From: Cafeteria roenbergensis
Lineage: Eukaryota > Sar > Bigyra > Bicosoecida > Cafeteriaceae
Direction of reading: 5' to 3'
NCBI GenBank assembly: GCA_008330645.1
Contig: VLTN01000004.1
Location: forward strand, 248,001-312,000
Length of the DNA stretch: 64,000 nt
The notes beneath the pieces are model-generated. The model saw only the letters and a program-made list of their open reading frames with translations, searched no databases and was not told where the DNA came from. The translations under genes and the position numbers were made by a program. Positions within the stretch are counted from its first letter, which is position 1. Every line of letters begins with the position of its first letter. Of this stretch, positions 1 through 10,801 are shown piece after piece.

Positions 1-1696
1 AAGGCTTGAGGCGGGGAAGCGCGCGCCTTTCGAACGCGTCAGTGAGCTGCCGAAGGGCACGAATGCCTGCCAGCGCCTCGTCGGCCTTGGAGGCCCCAAG
101 CAGGGCCCTGACCACCACCCGCAGGAAAGCCACGTGCGGCGCCACCCCGGCTGACAGGGGCGGGCAGTGCGCCCCCCACGCAGCGGGGCCGTGAAGCCCC
201 TGTGCTCGCAGCGCCTCGGACAGGTCGTTTGCCTGGGGACCGACGTCCACGCTGCCGTCGGCCGCGAGGAACGCCAACTCCGCGGGAAGCCACTCCGGGC
301 CCGCCTCGGGAAGCCCCCGCCGACTCGCAGCCCCCCCCGCCCTCGCTCCGTCCTCCTGCTCCTGCGCCATCGTCGGCAGCGCTGCCGACGATGGCGCTCG
401 AGCTCCGTCGGCCGCTGTCTCAGCCTCCAGCGCTGCCCTGGCCGCCGCAGTTGCAATGGCGGTTTCGCACTGCATCGCCTGCGTCGCCAGCTCCAGCGCG
501 TCGGCGCTGTTCCCTGCACTGCCGGCCCGAAGGCTGAGGGCGAGGAGGCACCTGGCGCGCTGGTGCAGAGCGTCTGCCCTCAGGGCCGCCCCCGCGGGCT
601 TGGCGGCCAGCACCGCGTCCACGATGGCCAATGCTTGGGTCGCGTCGCCCTGGTCGAGATCAGCAGCCGCCTGCGCCAGGGCCGCCGTCACAGGGTTGCA
701 GGCTCCGTCGCGAAGAATGGCGCGGGCAGCCTCTGCCAGCGACGCCGCTTCCGGACCACCATTGCCGCCCCCAGCACGCCCCCCAGCGGCATCACGGACA
801 CCGTTCCCTCCGTTCGGCCGCTGGCCGCTGTCCCCCGCTGCCACCTCCGCCGCCTCCGCCGCCCCCGCCTCCGCGGCTGATGCCGCGTCAGCCGCTGCCG
901 TGAGCACCTCGTCTGCCCCGCGCAGCCACGTCTCGTCGACGCCAGCATCTGTCTCCGGCTGGCGCTCCAGCGTTGCCTCCACCAGGGCATCCAGCGACGC
1001 CACGTCGTCGGGCAGCATGGCTACTCCCACCTCCGCTGCGGCTTCGCCGCCCAGCTCCAGCACAGCTCGGCACAGCAAGGACAGCTGGTGCCCCTCCGAG
1101 GCAGGCGCGCCCATTGCGCGGTAGAGCCTCACCAAAAGCACGTGCAGGTCGAGGGCCGCCTTGTCGTGGGCCGCAAGGGTGCTGCCTGGGGACAGCGGGG
1201 CCCGGTTGCGGCGCGGCTGGGATTGCTCCACGATGTCAATGCCAGTGGCTGCAGCCTCAGCAGCCCGATCGAGATCGCCGGTGTGGGCCAGTGCGATGGC
1301 ATGGGCCGCTCGGAGGCGGGGCGAGAGCGGGTCCAGCTCCGTCGCGCGGTTCAGCAACCGCGCCGCTCGCGGCCACAGGCCTCCCGCGGCTGCCAGCTGC
1401 GCGTCTGCCGCCAGCAGCGCCGCCGCGTCCTCGGCTTCGACTCGGTTGAACGCCACTCGAACGGGCCGGCCTTCCACGGTGGGAACCATCAGTGTCGGCC
1501 GTGAGCGCAACCCCGAGCCCAGCGCGTCCATTTCCACCTGGAGCGCTGTCTCGACCGACCGAGTCGCGGACGCGGCGTCCCACAGGCAGGCATCATGCGA
1601 GGCGACCTCTGCAAGTGCGTGGGCCCGCACGAATGAGTCGCCCTCGATCCCCGACCGCGCCAGGTCTCTCAGCAGGCCCAGCTGTCGCTCCGCCAT
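1..1696 (-). CDS. Helical, TPR-like protein of unknown function (C-terminus missing)
   Basis: An open frame starts with the ATG at 1696-1694 (start MAERQLGLLRDLARSG) and runs without a stop for 565 codons off the left edge, so the C-terminus is missing. The frame has the G/C-ending codons of the neighbouring genes; the opposite strand here is only its shadow. The protein is Ala/Leu-rich and predicted mostly helical. Around residues 110-160 it has paired helices with TPR-like spacing (LWPRAARLLNRATELDPLSP, then AHAIALAHTGDLDRAAEAA). A second such stretch lies near residue 370 (ALAIVDAVLAAKPAGAALRA). An acidic Ala/Gly-rich linker separates the two. This pattern suggests a scaffold or adaptor, but I do not recognise the family. 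The start is the first in-frame ATG and lies 385 bases from the end of the ValRS gene on the same strand. Confidence 0.6.
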   Translation of the reverse strand, partial: MAERQLGLLRDLARSGIEGDSFVRAHALAEVASHDACLWDAASATRSVETALQVEMDALGSGLRSRPTLMVPTVEGRPVRVAFNRVEAEDAAALLAADAQLAAAGGLWPRAARLLNRATELDPLSPRLRAAHAIALAHTGDLDRAAEAAATGIDIVEQSQPRRNRAPLSPGSTLAAHDKAALDLHVLLVRLYRAMGAPASEGHQLSLLCRAVLELGGEAAAEVGVAMLPDDVASLDALVEATLERQPETDAGVDETWLRGADEVLTAAADAASAAEAGAAEAAEVAAGDSGQRPNGGNGVRDAAGGRAGGGNGGPEAASLAEAARAILRDGACNPVTAALAQAAADLDQGDATQALAIVDAVLAAKPAGAALRADALHQRARCLLALSLRAGSAGNSADALELATQAMQCETAIATAAARAALEAETAADGARAPSSAALPTMAQEQEDGARAGGAASRRGLPEAGPEWLPAELAFLAADGSVDVGPQANDLSEALRAQGLHGPAAWGAHCPPLSAGVAPHVAFLRVVVRALLGASKADEALAGIRALRQLTDAFERRALPRLKP

Positions 1697-2081
1697 GCGG
1701 CCAGCCCGCCAGCCGCCAGCGCCGTTCCCTCGCCTGCCGCGCGCCTCGGCCCGAAGCTAAACGCAACCCGGCCCAGTCAGTATGGGCGCTCCGGTCCTCG
1801 CGCAGTGTGGTCCTGCCTGGGGCAGACTGGTCGGCTGCGCGCTCTGCTATTAAGGCAGCTGCTCGCAAGCCTGCGGCACAGCTCGGTGTGCGCAAGTCGC
1901 GGCGCCGAGTGCGCGGTGTGTGGGCAAGCGAGTGAGCGTGAATGGATGGGTGTCGGTTCGCTGGGCGTGATGGCACACGAGTCGTGAGCGGCGAGGCGAG
2001 GACTCAATGGCTCGGGAAGCTCAACGCAGATCACACATGGCGAGCCGACGCCTACGCCGACGGCGCGGTGGCGTCTGGCGC
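1697..2081. other. Intergenic: ValRS 3' end and promoter side of the TPR-like gene
   Basis: This 385-base spacer lies between two genes on the minus strand. It must hold the 3' UTR of ValRS and the promoter and 5' UTR of the TPR-like gene. No frame keeps the coding-type third-position bias, and I see no RNA gene or repeat. Confidence 0.5.
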
Positions 2082-5000
2082 TCACTCCTCGGTGGCAGCG
2101 GCCTTCTGCATGGCCTCCATGAGGGCGATGGCCTTGCTGATGGCGGCCAGCTCGTCGTCGAGCTTGCGCTTGGCCTCCTCGTCCTTCTCGCGGACCTCCT
2201 CGGGGATCTTGTCCCAGCCGGCGCCCTCCATGCGCTTGTTGAGGCTCTCAACGGCAGACTGCTTCTTCTCCTGCTGCTTGCTGAGGCGGGCAAGCTCCTG
2301 CTCCGTGTCCACAAGGCCGGAGAGGTTGACGAGGGCGACGATGGCGTCGTCCGCCACCTCCATGGCGCAGCCGCGCGGCGCCTTGAAGCCCGCAGCGTCC
2401 ACGATGCGGAGGTTGTCCGTGCTTCCCAGCGTGGAGATGTCCTCGGCAAAGGTCTCGAGGACGGAGCGCGCCTCGGCATCGGTCACGGTCAGGATGACGT
2501 CGGCGTTGGCGGACGGGCGGAGGCTTGCCTGGGTCCGCAGCGTGCGGATGCTGCGGATTGCACCCATGGCGCGGGTCATCTGCGCATCGAGGTCGGGGGC
2601 GTCCATGCCCTTGACGGGCAGCGGCCACGTGGAGATCATGATGGACTCGGGGTCGGGGACGCCCGGAGCCGCCTCCGCGCCGCGCCCCGGAAGGCGCTGC
2701 CAGAGCTCCTCGGTGACGAAGGGCATCATGGGGTGGAGGAGGCGCAGGCCACGGTCCAGGCACGTGTAGAGCACGAGGCGGGCCGCGTGCTTCGCGGCCT
2801 CGTCCTCGCCGCGGAACACGGGCTTGGTCAGCTCGAGGTAGACGTCGCACAGGTCCTCGAGCCAGAAGTGGTGGGCGGCGCTGCACGCCTCGGCGAAGGC
2901 GAAGGAGCGCATGGCGAGCTCGGTGGAGCGGCAGGCGGCGTTGAGGCGGGAGAGGATCCAGCGGTCACGCGGCGCAAGGACGAGGGCCTTGCCGCCGGCG
3001 GCGGGCGCGTCCACAGTGATGGGGCCGGTGCTTCCCACGGGGGCCTTGTACCCGGGCCTGGAGGCGAAGCTGGCCGAGGCCAGGGCGGCGGTCACGGCGG
3101 ACACGTCGGTGTCGGCCGAGGAGGCGGCGGCAGCGGCTGCCACGGCGGCAGTGCCGGCCGTAGCGGCCTCGACGGCGGCATCGGTGTCAGCCACGGTGGT
3201 GCTCCCCTGGGCCGCTGCTGCGGCGGCAAGGGCGCCGAGGATGCTGTCGGTGGGGGTGTCGTGGGTGTAGTCCTCGAAGGCGTTCATGGCGAAGCGAGTG
3301 GCGTTCCAGAGCTTGTTGCAGAAGTGCCTGTGGGCCACCACGTTGCCGATGCTCAGGTTGATGTCCCGGCCCTGGAGGGTGTACGAAAGGAGGCCGAAGC
3401 GGAGCGCGTCGGCGCCGCACTCGGGGATGCCCTCGGGGAACTCCTTGGTCTGGCCGGCCTTCGCCTTGGCGACCTCCTTGGGCGGGAGGTTGCCCGCCTC
3501 GAGCTTGGCGTGCAGCTTGGCGAGGGGGCAGCCGTTGATCACCTCGAGGGGGTCGATGACGTTGCCGAGGGACTTGCTCATCTTGCGGCCGTACTTGTCG
3601 CGCACCATGGCGTGCAGGTAGACGGTGCGGAAGGGGAGGGTGTCGGTGAGCTCGAGGCCGAGCATGACCATGCGCGCCACCCAGAAGAAGAGGATGTCGT
3701 GGCCAGTCTCGAGCAGGGAGTTGGGGAAGAAGCCGTCGAGGTCGGCCGTCTTCTCCGGCCAGCCGAAGGTGGAGAAGGGGAAGAGGCCGGAGCTGAACCA
3801 GGTGTCCAGCACGTCCTCGTCCTGCTTGAGGGTGACCTTGTCCTCGGAGACGCCGAAGCGCTCGGCGGCGATGGTCTTGGCCTCAGCCTCGGTGCGGGCC
3901 ACGACCCAGCGGTCCGCAGTCTCGCTGACCTCGCCGTCCACCTCGGCGTGGTAGGCCGGGATGCGGTGGCCCCACCAGAGCTGGCGGCTGATGCACCAGT
4001 CGCGGCAGTCGTCGAGCCAGCGGTACCAGGTCGCCTCGTGCATGTCCGGGAGGATGGTGAGGTCACCGTTGCGCACCGCGGCGGTGGCGCGCTCCGCCAT
4101 GTCCTTGCAGTTCACCCACCACTGCGGCTTGAGCATGGGCTCGATGAGGTCGCCGGTGCGGGAGCAGGTGGCGATGCTCATCTTGTTGGGGGCGGTGCCG
4201 ACGTAGAGGCCCTTCTCGGCAAGGGCGGCCTGCACGGCCTCGCGGGCGTCGTAGCGGCGCATGCCGGCGAACTGCGCGCACTCCGAGTTCATGGTGCCGT
4301 CGTCGTTGAGGATGACAACCTCGGGGAGCCCGTTGCGGCGGCCGCATGCGAAATCGTTGGGGTCGTGGGCGGGCGTGATCTTCACGGCGCCGGTGCCGAA
4401 CGCCATGTCGACGAGGACGTCGTCGCAGATGATGGGGAGCTTCTTGCCGTTGAAGGGGTGCACGACGTGCTTGCCGTGCAGGTGCGTGTAGCGGGGGTCC
4501 TCAGGGTGCACGGCCACGGCAACGTCGCCCAGCATGGTCTCGAGGCGGGTGGTTGCCACCACGACGCGCTCGTCCGAGTCCTCCACGGGGTAGGCGAAGG
4601 AGATGATGGTGCCGAACTCGTACTTCTTGGCCGGGTCGTGGCCGGGCACGGAGAGGCGCGTGGGCTTGTCGAGCTCGAGGGTGTCCACCTCGATGTCGCT
4701 GATGGCGCTGTTCAGGGCGCAGCACCAGTTCACCATGCGGGTGTCGCGGTAGATGAGGCCCTTGGCGTGCATGCGGCAGAAGGCCTCCGTGACGGCCACG
4801 GAGAGAGACTCGTCCATGGTGAAGCGCTCGCGGGTCCAGTCAACGGACACGCCGAGGTGCTTCAGCTGGTCGACAATGCGGCCGCCGTACTGCTCCTTCC
4901 ACTCCCACACGCGCTTGAGGAAGTCCTCGCGGCCGAGGTCGTGGCGGGTCTTGCCCTCGTCCTTGGCCAGGCGGCGCTCCACCACGGTCTGCGTGGCGAT

Positions 5001-6056
5001 GCCGGCGTGGTCGGTGCCCGGGAGCCACATCACGGGGCGGCCGTGCATGCGGTGCCAGCGGCAGAGCGCGTCCTGGATGGAGCAGGTCAGGCCGTGTCCC
5101 AGGTGCAGGCTGCCGGTCACGTTGGGGGGCGGGATGACGATCACAAAGCGCCCGTCCTCGCCCGCCTCCGCGGCCGCCTTGGGGTCGGCCGTGTAGAAAC
5201 CCTTCTTTGACCACCAGGCATCCCAGGCGTGCTCCACGGCGCGCGGGTGGTACCCGGAAAGCATCTCCTCGCTCATGTCTGCGTGCGCGCCCACGGGTCA
5301 CAATTGCGAAACGGGGTGGGACGGGACGGTGGCCTTCAGGGCGGCAGGCCTGCGCCTGCCCCGCCCGAATGGCAGGCCAAGGGCGTGCGCCGGGGCTGCT
5401 GCGGCAATCGCCTCACCCTTCTTCTCGCCTTCCGGCGTGTCCAGCTTCAGCACCACGGCCTTGCCCTTGCCGCCGGCCTTGGCCTTGGCCTTGGCCTTGT
5501 TAGCCTTGATGGCCGCCTCGACGGTCGCCTGCAGCAGCGGGCGTAGCAAGAAGGACAGGGGGCGGCGTGCGGTGGACGACACGTGAATCGCACGTGCTTG
5601 CGCAGGCCTGCGGCCGAGCGCGCCGTCTCCTCGGGACCCTCCGCCGCCACAGCCGGCGGCTCGCGTCGCGCAGGCTCAGCAGTGCTACGGGGAAGTGCGC
5701 GTGCGTACACGTGCGCGCGTGTGGCAGGGGTGTGGGCTGCGCGCGCTCACCTTCTTCTCGGCCTTTTCGCGCGCGAGCTCCTCGGGGGACTTGGCCTTGG
5801 CGCCTCCCTTCTTGATCAACTTGCGAAGCTGCTTCTTCGACAGGACGGTCACGTCGGTGCCGGGGGGCACCTCGAAGTCCTCGGGCAGGGGCACGCCTGC
5901 GGCCGCGAAAGCTGCCTCGACGACCTCGCGAGCGGGGGCAACCCACTCGGCGTCGGCGCCCGCGCCGCTCGACGCTGCGGCCGCGGCCGCGGGGGCCGGG
6001 GCAGCGCCTGCAGCCTCCACTGCAGTGGCGGAGCCGGTCTGGGGATCCGCTGCCAT
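2082..6056 (-). CDS. VARS: Valyl-tRNA synthetase, cytosolic type (three exons)
   Basis: Class I synthetase that charges tRNA-Val and edits mischarged Thr. Three exons: 6056-5751, 5528-5417 and 5278-2082 (1204 residues). The introns (222 and 138 bases) are GTGAGC...GCAG and GTGAGG...GCAG and keep frame, giving the family-typical join LDTPEGEKK-DMSEEMLSGYHP. The ATG at 6056 has a good context (CACCATGGC). The first ~140 residues are the Lys/Ala-rich eukaryotic extension. The HIGH motif is HLGHG (about residues 198-202) and the second signature is KMSKS (about 705-709). The WCISRQLWWGHRIPAY signature is also present. The C-terminus is the usual coiled coil (LVDTEQELARLSKQQEKK). An Ala-rich insert of roughly 100 residues (about nt 3250-2970) precedes the conserved DRWILSRL. 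The gene diverges from the folate cyclo-ligase gene across 203 bases. Confidence 0.96.
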
Positions 6057-6259
6057 GGTGCTCACGGCGTGTGTGCGCGCCAGAACGCCTGAAGCGAGAA
6101 GCGGATCACCGCGGGCAGAGCCGGCGTTTTTGCGGGGGTGGTTGTTTGTTCTGGGACAAGAGTGTGTGCCGCCGGACGTGGCAGCCTGCCTGCCGTGACA
6201 GGGCCGGCCGCCCCCGCCCCCTCCCGGCAGCACACCAAAGGTCCCAGCCTGCGCCGGAC
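6057..6259. promoter_or_regulatory. Shared upstream region of ValRS (-) and MTHFS (+)
   Basis: These 203 bases separate two outward-facing start codons and so must contain both 5' UTRs and both promoters. A T-rich stretch (GTTTTTGCGGG, then GGTTGTTTGTTCTGG, about 6125-6155) stands out against the GC background. No TATA box is obvious. Confidence 0.45.
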
Positions 6260-7291
6260 ATGGCAGCCAGCGCAGCACCGAGCGCCGTCACTGCGCTTCG
6301 GGCGGCCAAGAAGGAGCTGCGGACCCGGATTGGCGCAGCACTCGCCGCCCTCAACACCCACGCCATTGCGTCCGGATCGCAGGCGGTGCGGGAGCATGCC
6401 AACGCCTTGCCGGTGGTGGCTCGCTCCAAGGGCGTCTTCGCGTTCTTGTCCATGCCCGATGAGGTGCAGACGTACGACCTCGTGGCGGACATGTTTGCCG
6501 CAGGCCGCTGCGTGTACGTGCCCAAGGTCATCGGAAGGCGGTCAATGGGCGTGCTCAGGGTGGACTCGGCGGCGTCGCTTGCCGGCTTTGAGAAGAGCAA
6601 GTGGGGCATTCCGGAGCCGCCGATTCCGACGGTCGAGCCGTCGGGCGACGCCGTCTCCGCAGCCATGGCGGACGCGGAGGACTTCGACTGGACCACCGTG
6701 AAGGGCGAGGCGGCCTGGGCTGCGGCAGGGAGTGGTGGCGCGCCTGTGGACCTGGTGCTCGTGCCTGGGGTGGCCTTCGACAAGAGTGGCAGGCGCTGCG
6801 GGCACGGTCGCGGCTACTACGGTGAGGCTCTTTGCCGGTTGCGTTGCCCATCCGCTCAACGGGGCCCTGGGTGGCGCCTTGCGTGGACAGCGTCGATGCC
6901 AGCGCGAATCACGGCGACCCGCTGATGACGTGCCGCTGATGCGCCGCAGACACGTTCCTCGAGCGCATCTGCGCGCTGCACGAGGCCAAGTCCCTCCCCC
7001 GGCCATGGCTCGTGGTGAGCCCCGGCCGTCGGTCGCCGCCGCTGCGCGGTCCGCCCTGGCCCTCGTTCGACCGCTGAGCCGCCACAGCGCTGCCCGCCGT
7101 CCGCCTGCGAGAAGCGACACAATCGGCCTCTGTCGCCCGTGCGCCCCGCACCGCCCGTCGCGCAGGCGCTCTGCCTGACCCCGCAGCTGGTGGACGAGGT
7201 CCCCACAGGCCACTACGACGTCCCCGTCGACTACGTTGTGTCCCCCTCTGGCGTCATTGCCGCCTCGGAGAGAGCTCGCGCCGAGGCGTAG
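6260..7291 (+). CDS. MTHFS: 5-formyltetrahydrofolate cyclo-ligase (5,10-methenyl-THF synthetase)
   Basis: Converts 5-formyl-THF to 5,10-methenyl-THF using ATP, returning stored folate to one-carbon metabolism. Three exons: 6260-6821, 6950-7014 and 7166-7291 (250 residues, close to the family length). Introns of 128 and 151 bases are GTGAGG...GCAG and GTGAGC...GCAG. Splicing reconstitutes the signature GRGYYDTFLERI, which the unspliced frame interrupts. Other family features are the N-terminal AAKKELRTRIGAAL helix, FAFLSMPDEVQT, VYVPKV, KWGIPEP and LVLVPGVAFD. The ATG at 6260 immediately precedes the conserved helix. Upstream in-frame codons in the shared promoter region are unlikely to be used. 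The gene converges on the adenosine deaminase gene, with 206 bases between stops. Confidence 0.95.
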
Positions 7292-7497
7292 GGAACCGAG
7301 TGTCGCATCCGCGGGGCCGCTTCCCGGTTGAGCTGCAACGCGCGCCGTCCCGTACGCACCAGCAAACCAGCGCCGAGCCATGTTTTAAAAGCCGCAGCCT
7401 GCCGCGGGGCCAGCAGCACAAGCGCCACTCAAGCAAGGCGCGCGACTGGCTGGGCGCTGGGTCGCCGCCCCGCCGGCCGCCACCCGGCGCCCAGGCG

Positions 7498-8691
7498 TCA
7501 GCGCCCCCCCTGCTCGACCTCAGACACAGCATCCGCCGTCAGCGCCTCCACGGCGAGGGCCAGCACCGACCCGCCCAGCCCCAGGCCGTCCCGCGCCGCG
7601 CCTGGCGACCGTATCCTGCTCAGCAGCGCGAGAGCGGCCGGGCCCTGCCCGCGCTGCTCCAGCGCCGCCACTGCCGCAAGCCGGTGCTGCTCGGGCGCCC
7701 CGAAGGCCGCTGCCGCGCCGCACGAGAGAGCGCGACCCACCTCCGCGGGCGACATCCCCATGCCCCCCTCGCCCGGCCCAGCGCCAGACCTTGGCAGCAG
7801 CAGCCTGCACACCTCCCCCGTGGGCGTCGCGGGGCCAGTTTCGGCGCTGCCCGAGGCCAGGAGGTTGTCGCACGACACGCTGACCTTCACGCCCGCCCGC
7901 ATCAGCGCCGCGATGGGGTGCACTGAGAAGGAGGGGGCGCGGCCGGAGCCGACGTTGGCCGTGGGGCAGCACTCAACCGTGGCGCCTGCCTCGATGACTG
8001 CCTGCACCAGCGCCGCGTCGCCCCCCACAGCGATGCCGTGCCCGATCCGTGATGCGCCTGCGGACAGAGCGGCGAGCACGTTGGACCCCGTCCCTGGCCA
8101 CTCGCCCGCGTGGGCGGTCACGCCCAGGCCAGCAGCCGCGGCCCGGCGCATGGCTGCCCCGGCGGCAGCCTCAAGCGGGAAGTCTTGCTCGTTGCCGGCC
8201 ACGTCGAACCCGTGCGCGCCGGCCTCCAGCGCCGCGTCCACCATGCGCTCCGCGTGCCCGGAGCCCATGCTCCGCAGCGCGCAGGCGATCACCGCCGAGT
8301 GAGGCAGCTTGCTAGCGGCGACGCCCTCCTTCACAGCAAGGAGGGCGTCGGCGGGGGTGAGTCCGCGCTGTGTGTGGAGCGCGGGGCAAAACCGAATCTC
8401 CGCCCATACCACGCCCTCCCGCCACAGCTGGTCGCACACGCTGGACGCTGCGTTCCGGAGGGAGCTCGCTGACTGCAGCCCCGCGACGAGCCTGTCAAAC
8501 ACCTTCAGCGACGCGCTCATGGAGGAGCGGTCGCGCCTGCGAACCTGGCGGCCAAACGCGGCCGGGCCCAGGCTGCTGGCATCCAGGGCCGGCGCGCTGC
8601 CGGCCTGGATGCTGCCGTCCAGGTGCACGTGAAGCTCCACCTTGGGAAGCCGCCGGGCCAGAGCCAAGGGCGCGCGCGCGAGGGCCGCCAT
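7498..8691 (-). CDS. Adenosine deaminase family enzyme
   Basis: Zinc-dependent amidohydrolase, probably deaminating adenosine (or adenine or a modified nucleoside) in purine salvage. Single exon, 397 residues, starting at an ATG with good context (CGACCATGGCG). Metal ligands are visible in PKVELHVHLDGS (H21, H23), TAHAGE (H194, catalytic E197) and RIGHG (H218). The usual Asp-Asp pair is replaced by SCDN (D275, N276). From memory, a DN form also occurs in some bacterial adenosine deaminases, so activity is plausible. Exact substrate cannot be read from sequence. The 108 bases before the start are shared with the divergent nucleoredoxin gene. Confidence 0.9.
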   Translation of the reverse strand: MAALARAPLALARRLPKVELHVHLDGSIQAGSAPALDASSLGPAAFGRQVRRRDRSSMSASLKVFDRLVAGLQSASSLRNAASSVCDQLWREGVVWAEIRFCPALHTQRGLTPADALLAVKEGVAASKLPHSAVIACALRSMGSGHAERMVDAALEAGAHGFDVAGNEQDFPLEAAAGAAMRRAAAAGLGVTAHAGEWPGTGSNVLAALSAGASRIGHGIAVGGDAALVQAVIEAGATVECCPTANVGSGRAPSFSVHPIAALMRAGVKVSVSCDNLLASGSAETGPATPTGEVCRLLLPRSGAGPGEGGMGMSPAEVGRALSCGAAAAFGAPEQHRLAAVAALEQRGQGPAALALLSRIRSPGAARDGLGLGGSVLALAVEALTADAVSEVEQGGR

Positions 8692-8799
8692 GGTCGCGGG
8701 TGCGCTGCAGAGCCATCGCCTTGTTCGCCGAGTCAAGGACGGTGCCCTGCCGCCACGCCCGTCAGCGCGGAATTCGGCACTCACTGTTCCTCGGAAAGC
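8692..8799. promoter_or_regulatory. Shared upstream region of ADA (-) and nucleoredoxin (+)
   Basis: Only 108 bases separate the two divergent ATGs, so the core promoters must lie here or inside the opposing genes. No TATA-like element is visible. Confidence 0.45.
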
Positions 8800-10509
8800 A
8801 TGGCCGCCGCTACCTCCGCCACTACCTCCCCCATCGTCGCCCTCCTGGGCCCCACCCTGGTCCGCTCTGACGGCACCAAGGTGGACACTGCCGAGGCCAT
8901 GGCCGGCAAGGACAGCGTGGGCATCTACTTCTCCGCCCACTGTGAGCACGCCCCCAACTAGCGATGGCCCGGCGCGCGCCTTCCACCGCACTGCCCGAAG
9001 CGCCTAGCGCGTGCGCCCTGCGGAAGCCCGGCTCGGGGTCGGGGCAGGCGGCCGGGGGCAGATCCTCCCAGATTTCCCAAGATGGCGCTGTCAGATGACG
9101 GGCGATCTTGGTCACATGACGGGGGTTCAGAGTTCCGCGGCCGCCTTGCTGAGCTATCGAGGCCGAGGGTGTTCCCCTTTCGCGTGCCATTGCCCTCCAG
9201 AGCTCCCGTGCCGCATAGCTTGGAGCCGGGAGCGCCGTGCAGCAATGGGCGCACCGCTGGCAGCGCCAGCTCCGCCTCCTGAGACGCACGAGAAGGAAAA
9301 AAAAATCGTCTGCTCCAATGTGAAGCAACCTCCGTCGTCCCCCGGTTCCGCAACCCCCATGATCCCGCAGGGTGCCCTCCCTGCAAGATGTTCACCCCGC
9401 TGCTCAGCAAGTGGTACAAGGAGCACGCCGAGGGGTCCAACGCGGAAATCGTCTTCGCCTCCTCCGACAGGGACGAGGCCACCTTCAAGTCGTACCTCGG
9501 CGAGATGGCGTGGAACCTTGCCGTGCCCTTCAACGACAGCATCAAGGCCAAGCTGTCGAGCGAGTACGGCGTGAGTGGCATCCCGACCCTGGTGACCGTG
9601 GACGCCAAGACCGGCGAGCTCATCAGCAAGAAGGCCCGCGACGGAGTCATGGGCAACCCGGGCGCGTGGCCGTTCCGCCCCCGCACCACGGAGGACATCG
9701 TTGCCAAGTCCACCGTGACCAAGGACGGCGCGACCCGCCCGCTCACCGAGGTGATCAGCGCCGACGGCCTCGACTACCTCATGTTCTACTTCTCCGCCTC
9801 GTGGTGCAAGCCTTGCGGCGCATTCACCCCCAAGCTCGCCGACTGGTACGGCAAGCACCAGGCCGCGGCGAAGGAGGGCCAGAAGACGGAGATCGTCTTC
9901 GTCTCGGCCGACAAGTCGAGCGGCGAGTTCGATGCCTACCGGGCCAAGATGCCCTGGGCCGCGCTCGACTTTGACCACCGCCAGGAGGCAGCCGACCTGA
10001 ACGACAAGTTCGACGTTGAGGGCATCCCCACCCTTGTTCTCGTGAACGCCAAGACCCTCGAGGTGGTGCACACTGACGCCAGGCCGCTCGTGCTCGAGGC
10101 CCCCGATGCCTTCCCGTGGGCCCCCACGCCTATCGCGCTCGCCCCCCTCCTGCTCTCGCGCATCAACACCATGAAGACCGTGCTGCTCTTCACCGACAAG
10201 GCCGAGGCCTCCACCGACAAGGCCGAGGCTGGCCTCCTCGCCGCCGCCGAGAAGTACTTTGCCGACGGCGAGGTCCAGTTCGGCGTCATGAACGCCGAGA
10301 ACCCGATGACCGGCCGCATCCGCGGCTTCCTCCACTACACCGGCGACTCCGACAGCGCCGAGTCCTGCCGCTGCATCCTGCTCGACATCCCCAACGGCGT
10401 CAAGTACGAGATCGGGGACACCCTCTCGGGGCTCTCCGCCGACGGTGCCATCGTCAAGGGCGTCGACGGCGTGTTCGCAAGCACCGTCTCGCCTGTCCCT
10501 CTTAGCTGA
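8800..10509 (+). CDS. Nucleoredoxin/tryparedoxin-like protein with two thioredoxin active sites
   Basis: Thiol-disulfide oxidoreductase of the nucleoredoxin family. Two exons: 8800-8941 and 9371-10509 (426 residues). The 429-base intron (GTGAGC...GCAG) splits the first active site. Joining ...CACT to GGTGC... gives H-WCPPC-K at residues 48-52, which neither unspliced frame encodes. A second thioredoxin fold carries WCKPC (about 192-196). Both folds end in the expected cis-Pro segment (GIPTLV). The C-terminal third (from about residue 285) contains MKTVLLFTDKAEAS and looks like a third thioredoxin-like fold without a CxxC. A short in-frame duplication (TDKAEAS-TDKAEAG) lies there. No signal peptide or membrane segment is evident, which suggests a cytosolic or nuclear protein. 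Confidence 0.92.
8942..9370 (+). other. Intron of the nucleoredoxin-like gene
   Basis: This 429-base intron is longer than most here. It carries an A-rich tract (AAGGAAAAAAAAATCG, about 9293-9308) upstream of the CCCGCAG acceptor. The splice is supported because it rebuilds the WCPPC active site. Confidence 0.85.
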
Positions 10510-10801
10510 GTGTGATCTGCTGCGTCTGCCGCTCGTGATGACCGGCTGCCTTTCCTGACTGCCGCCCGCCAAAGCGCTGCATGCGCCCGCCCGTTCGTTG
10601 CGCCCACTCGCGCCAAGCTCACCTTGGATCCGAACTTGAACCATCCCGCGCCCGAGCAGAACGCGGTTCGTGCGGCCTGCAGAGCGGAACCGCCCGCAAC
10701 AGGCGTCCGGAACGGTGGGGCTCTGCAAAGCCCAGGACTGCCGCGCGCGCAATGGAGGCGGCGCCGCCCCAGCACCAGCGACCGGCAAGGGGTGCGGCCG
10801 C
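10510..10801. other. Intergenic, nucleoredoxin to SCI1-like gene
   Basis: This 292-base spacer lies between two plus-strand genes. In-frame codons continue upstream of the chosen ATG at 10802 as far as 10670, but they encode no conserved sequence and are treated as 5' UTR. Confidence 0.4.

Noticed and set aside
2007-5210. A 1067-codon open frame on the plus strand opposite ValRS
   Set aside because: It is the mirror of the G/C-biased ValRS codons. The peptide is Gly/Val/His/Leu-rich nonsense, and the minus strand carries all synthetase motifs.
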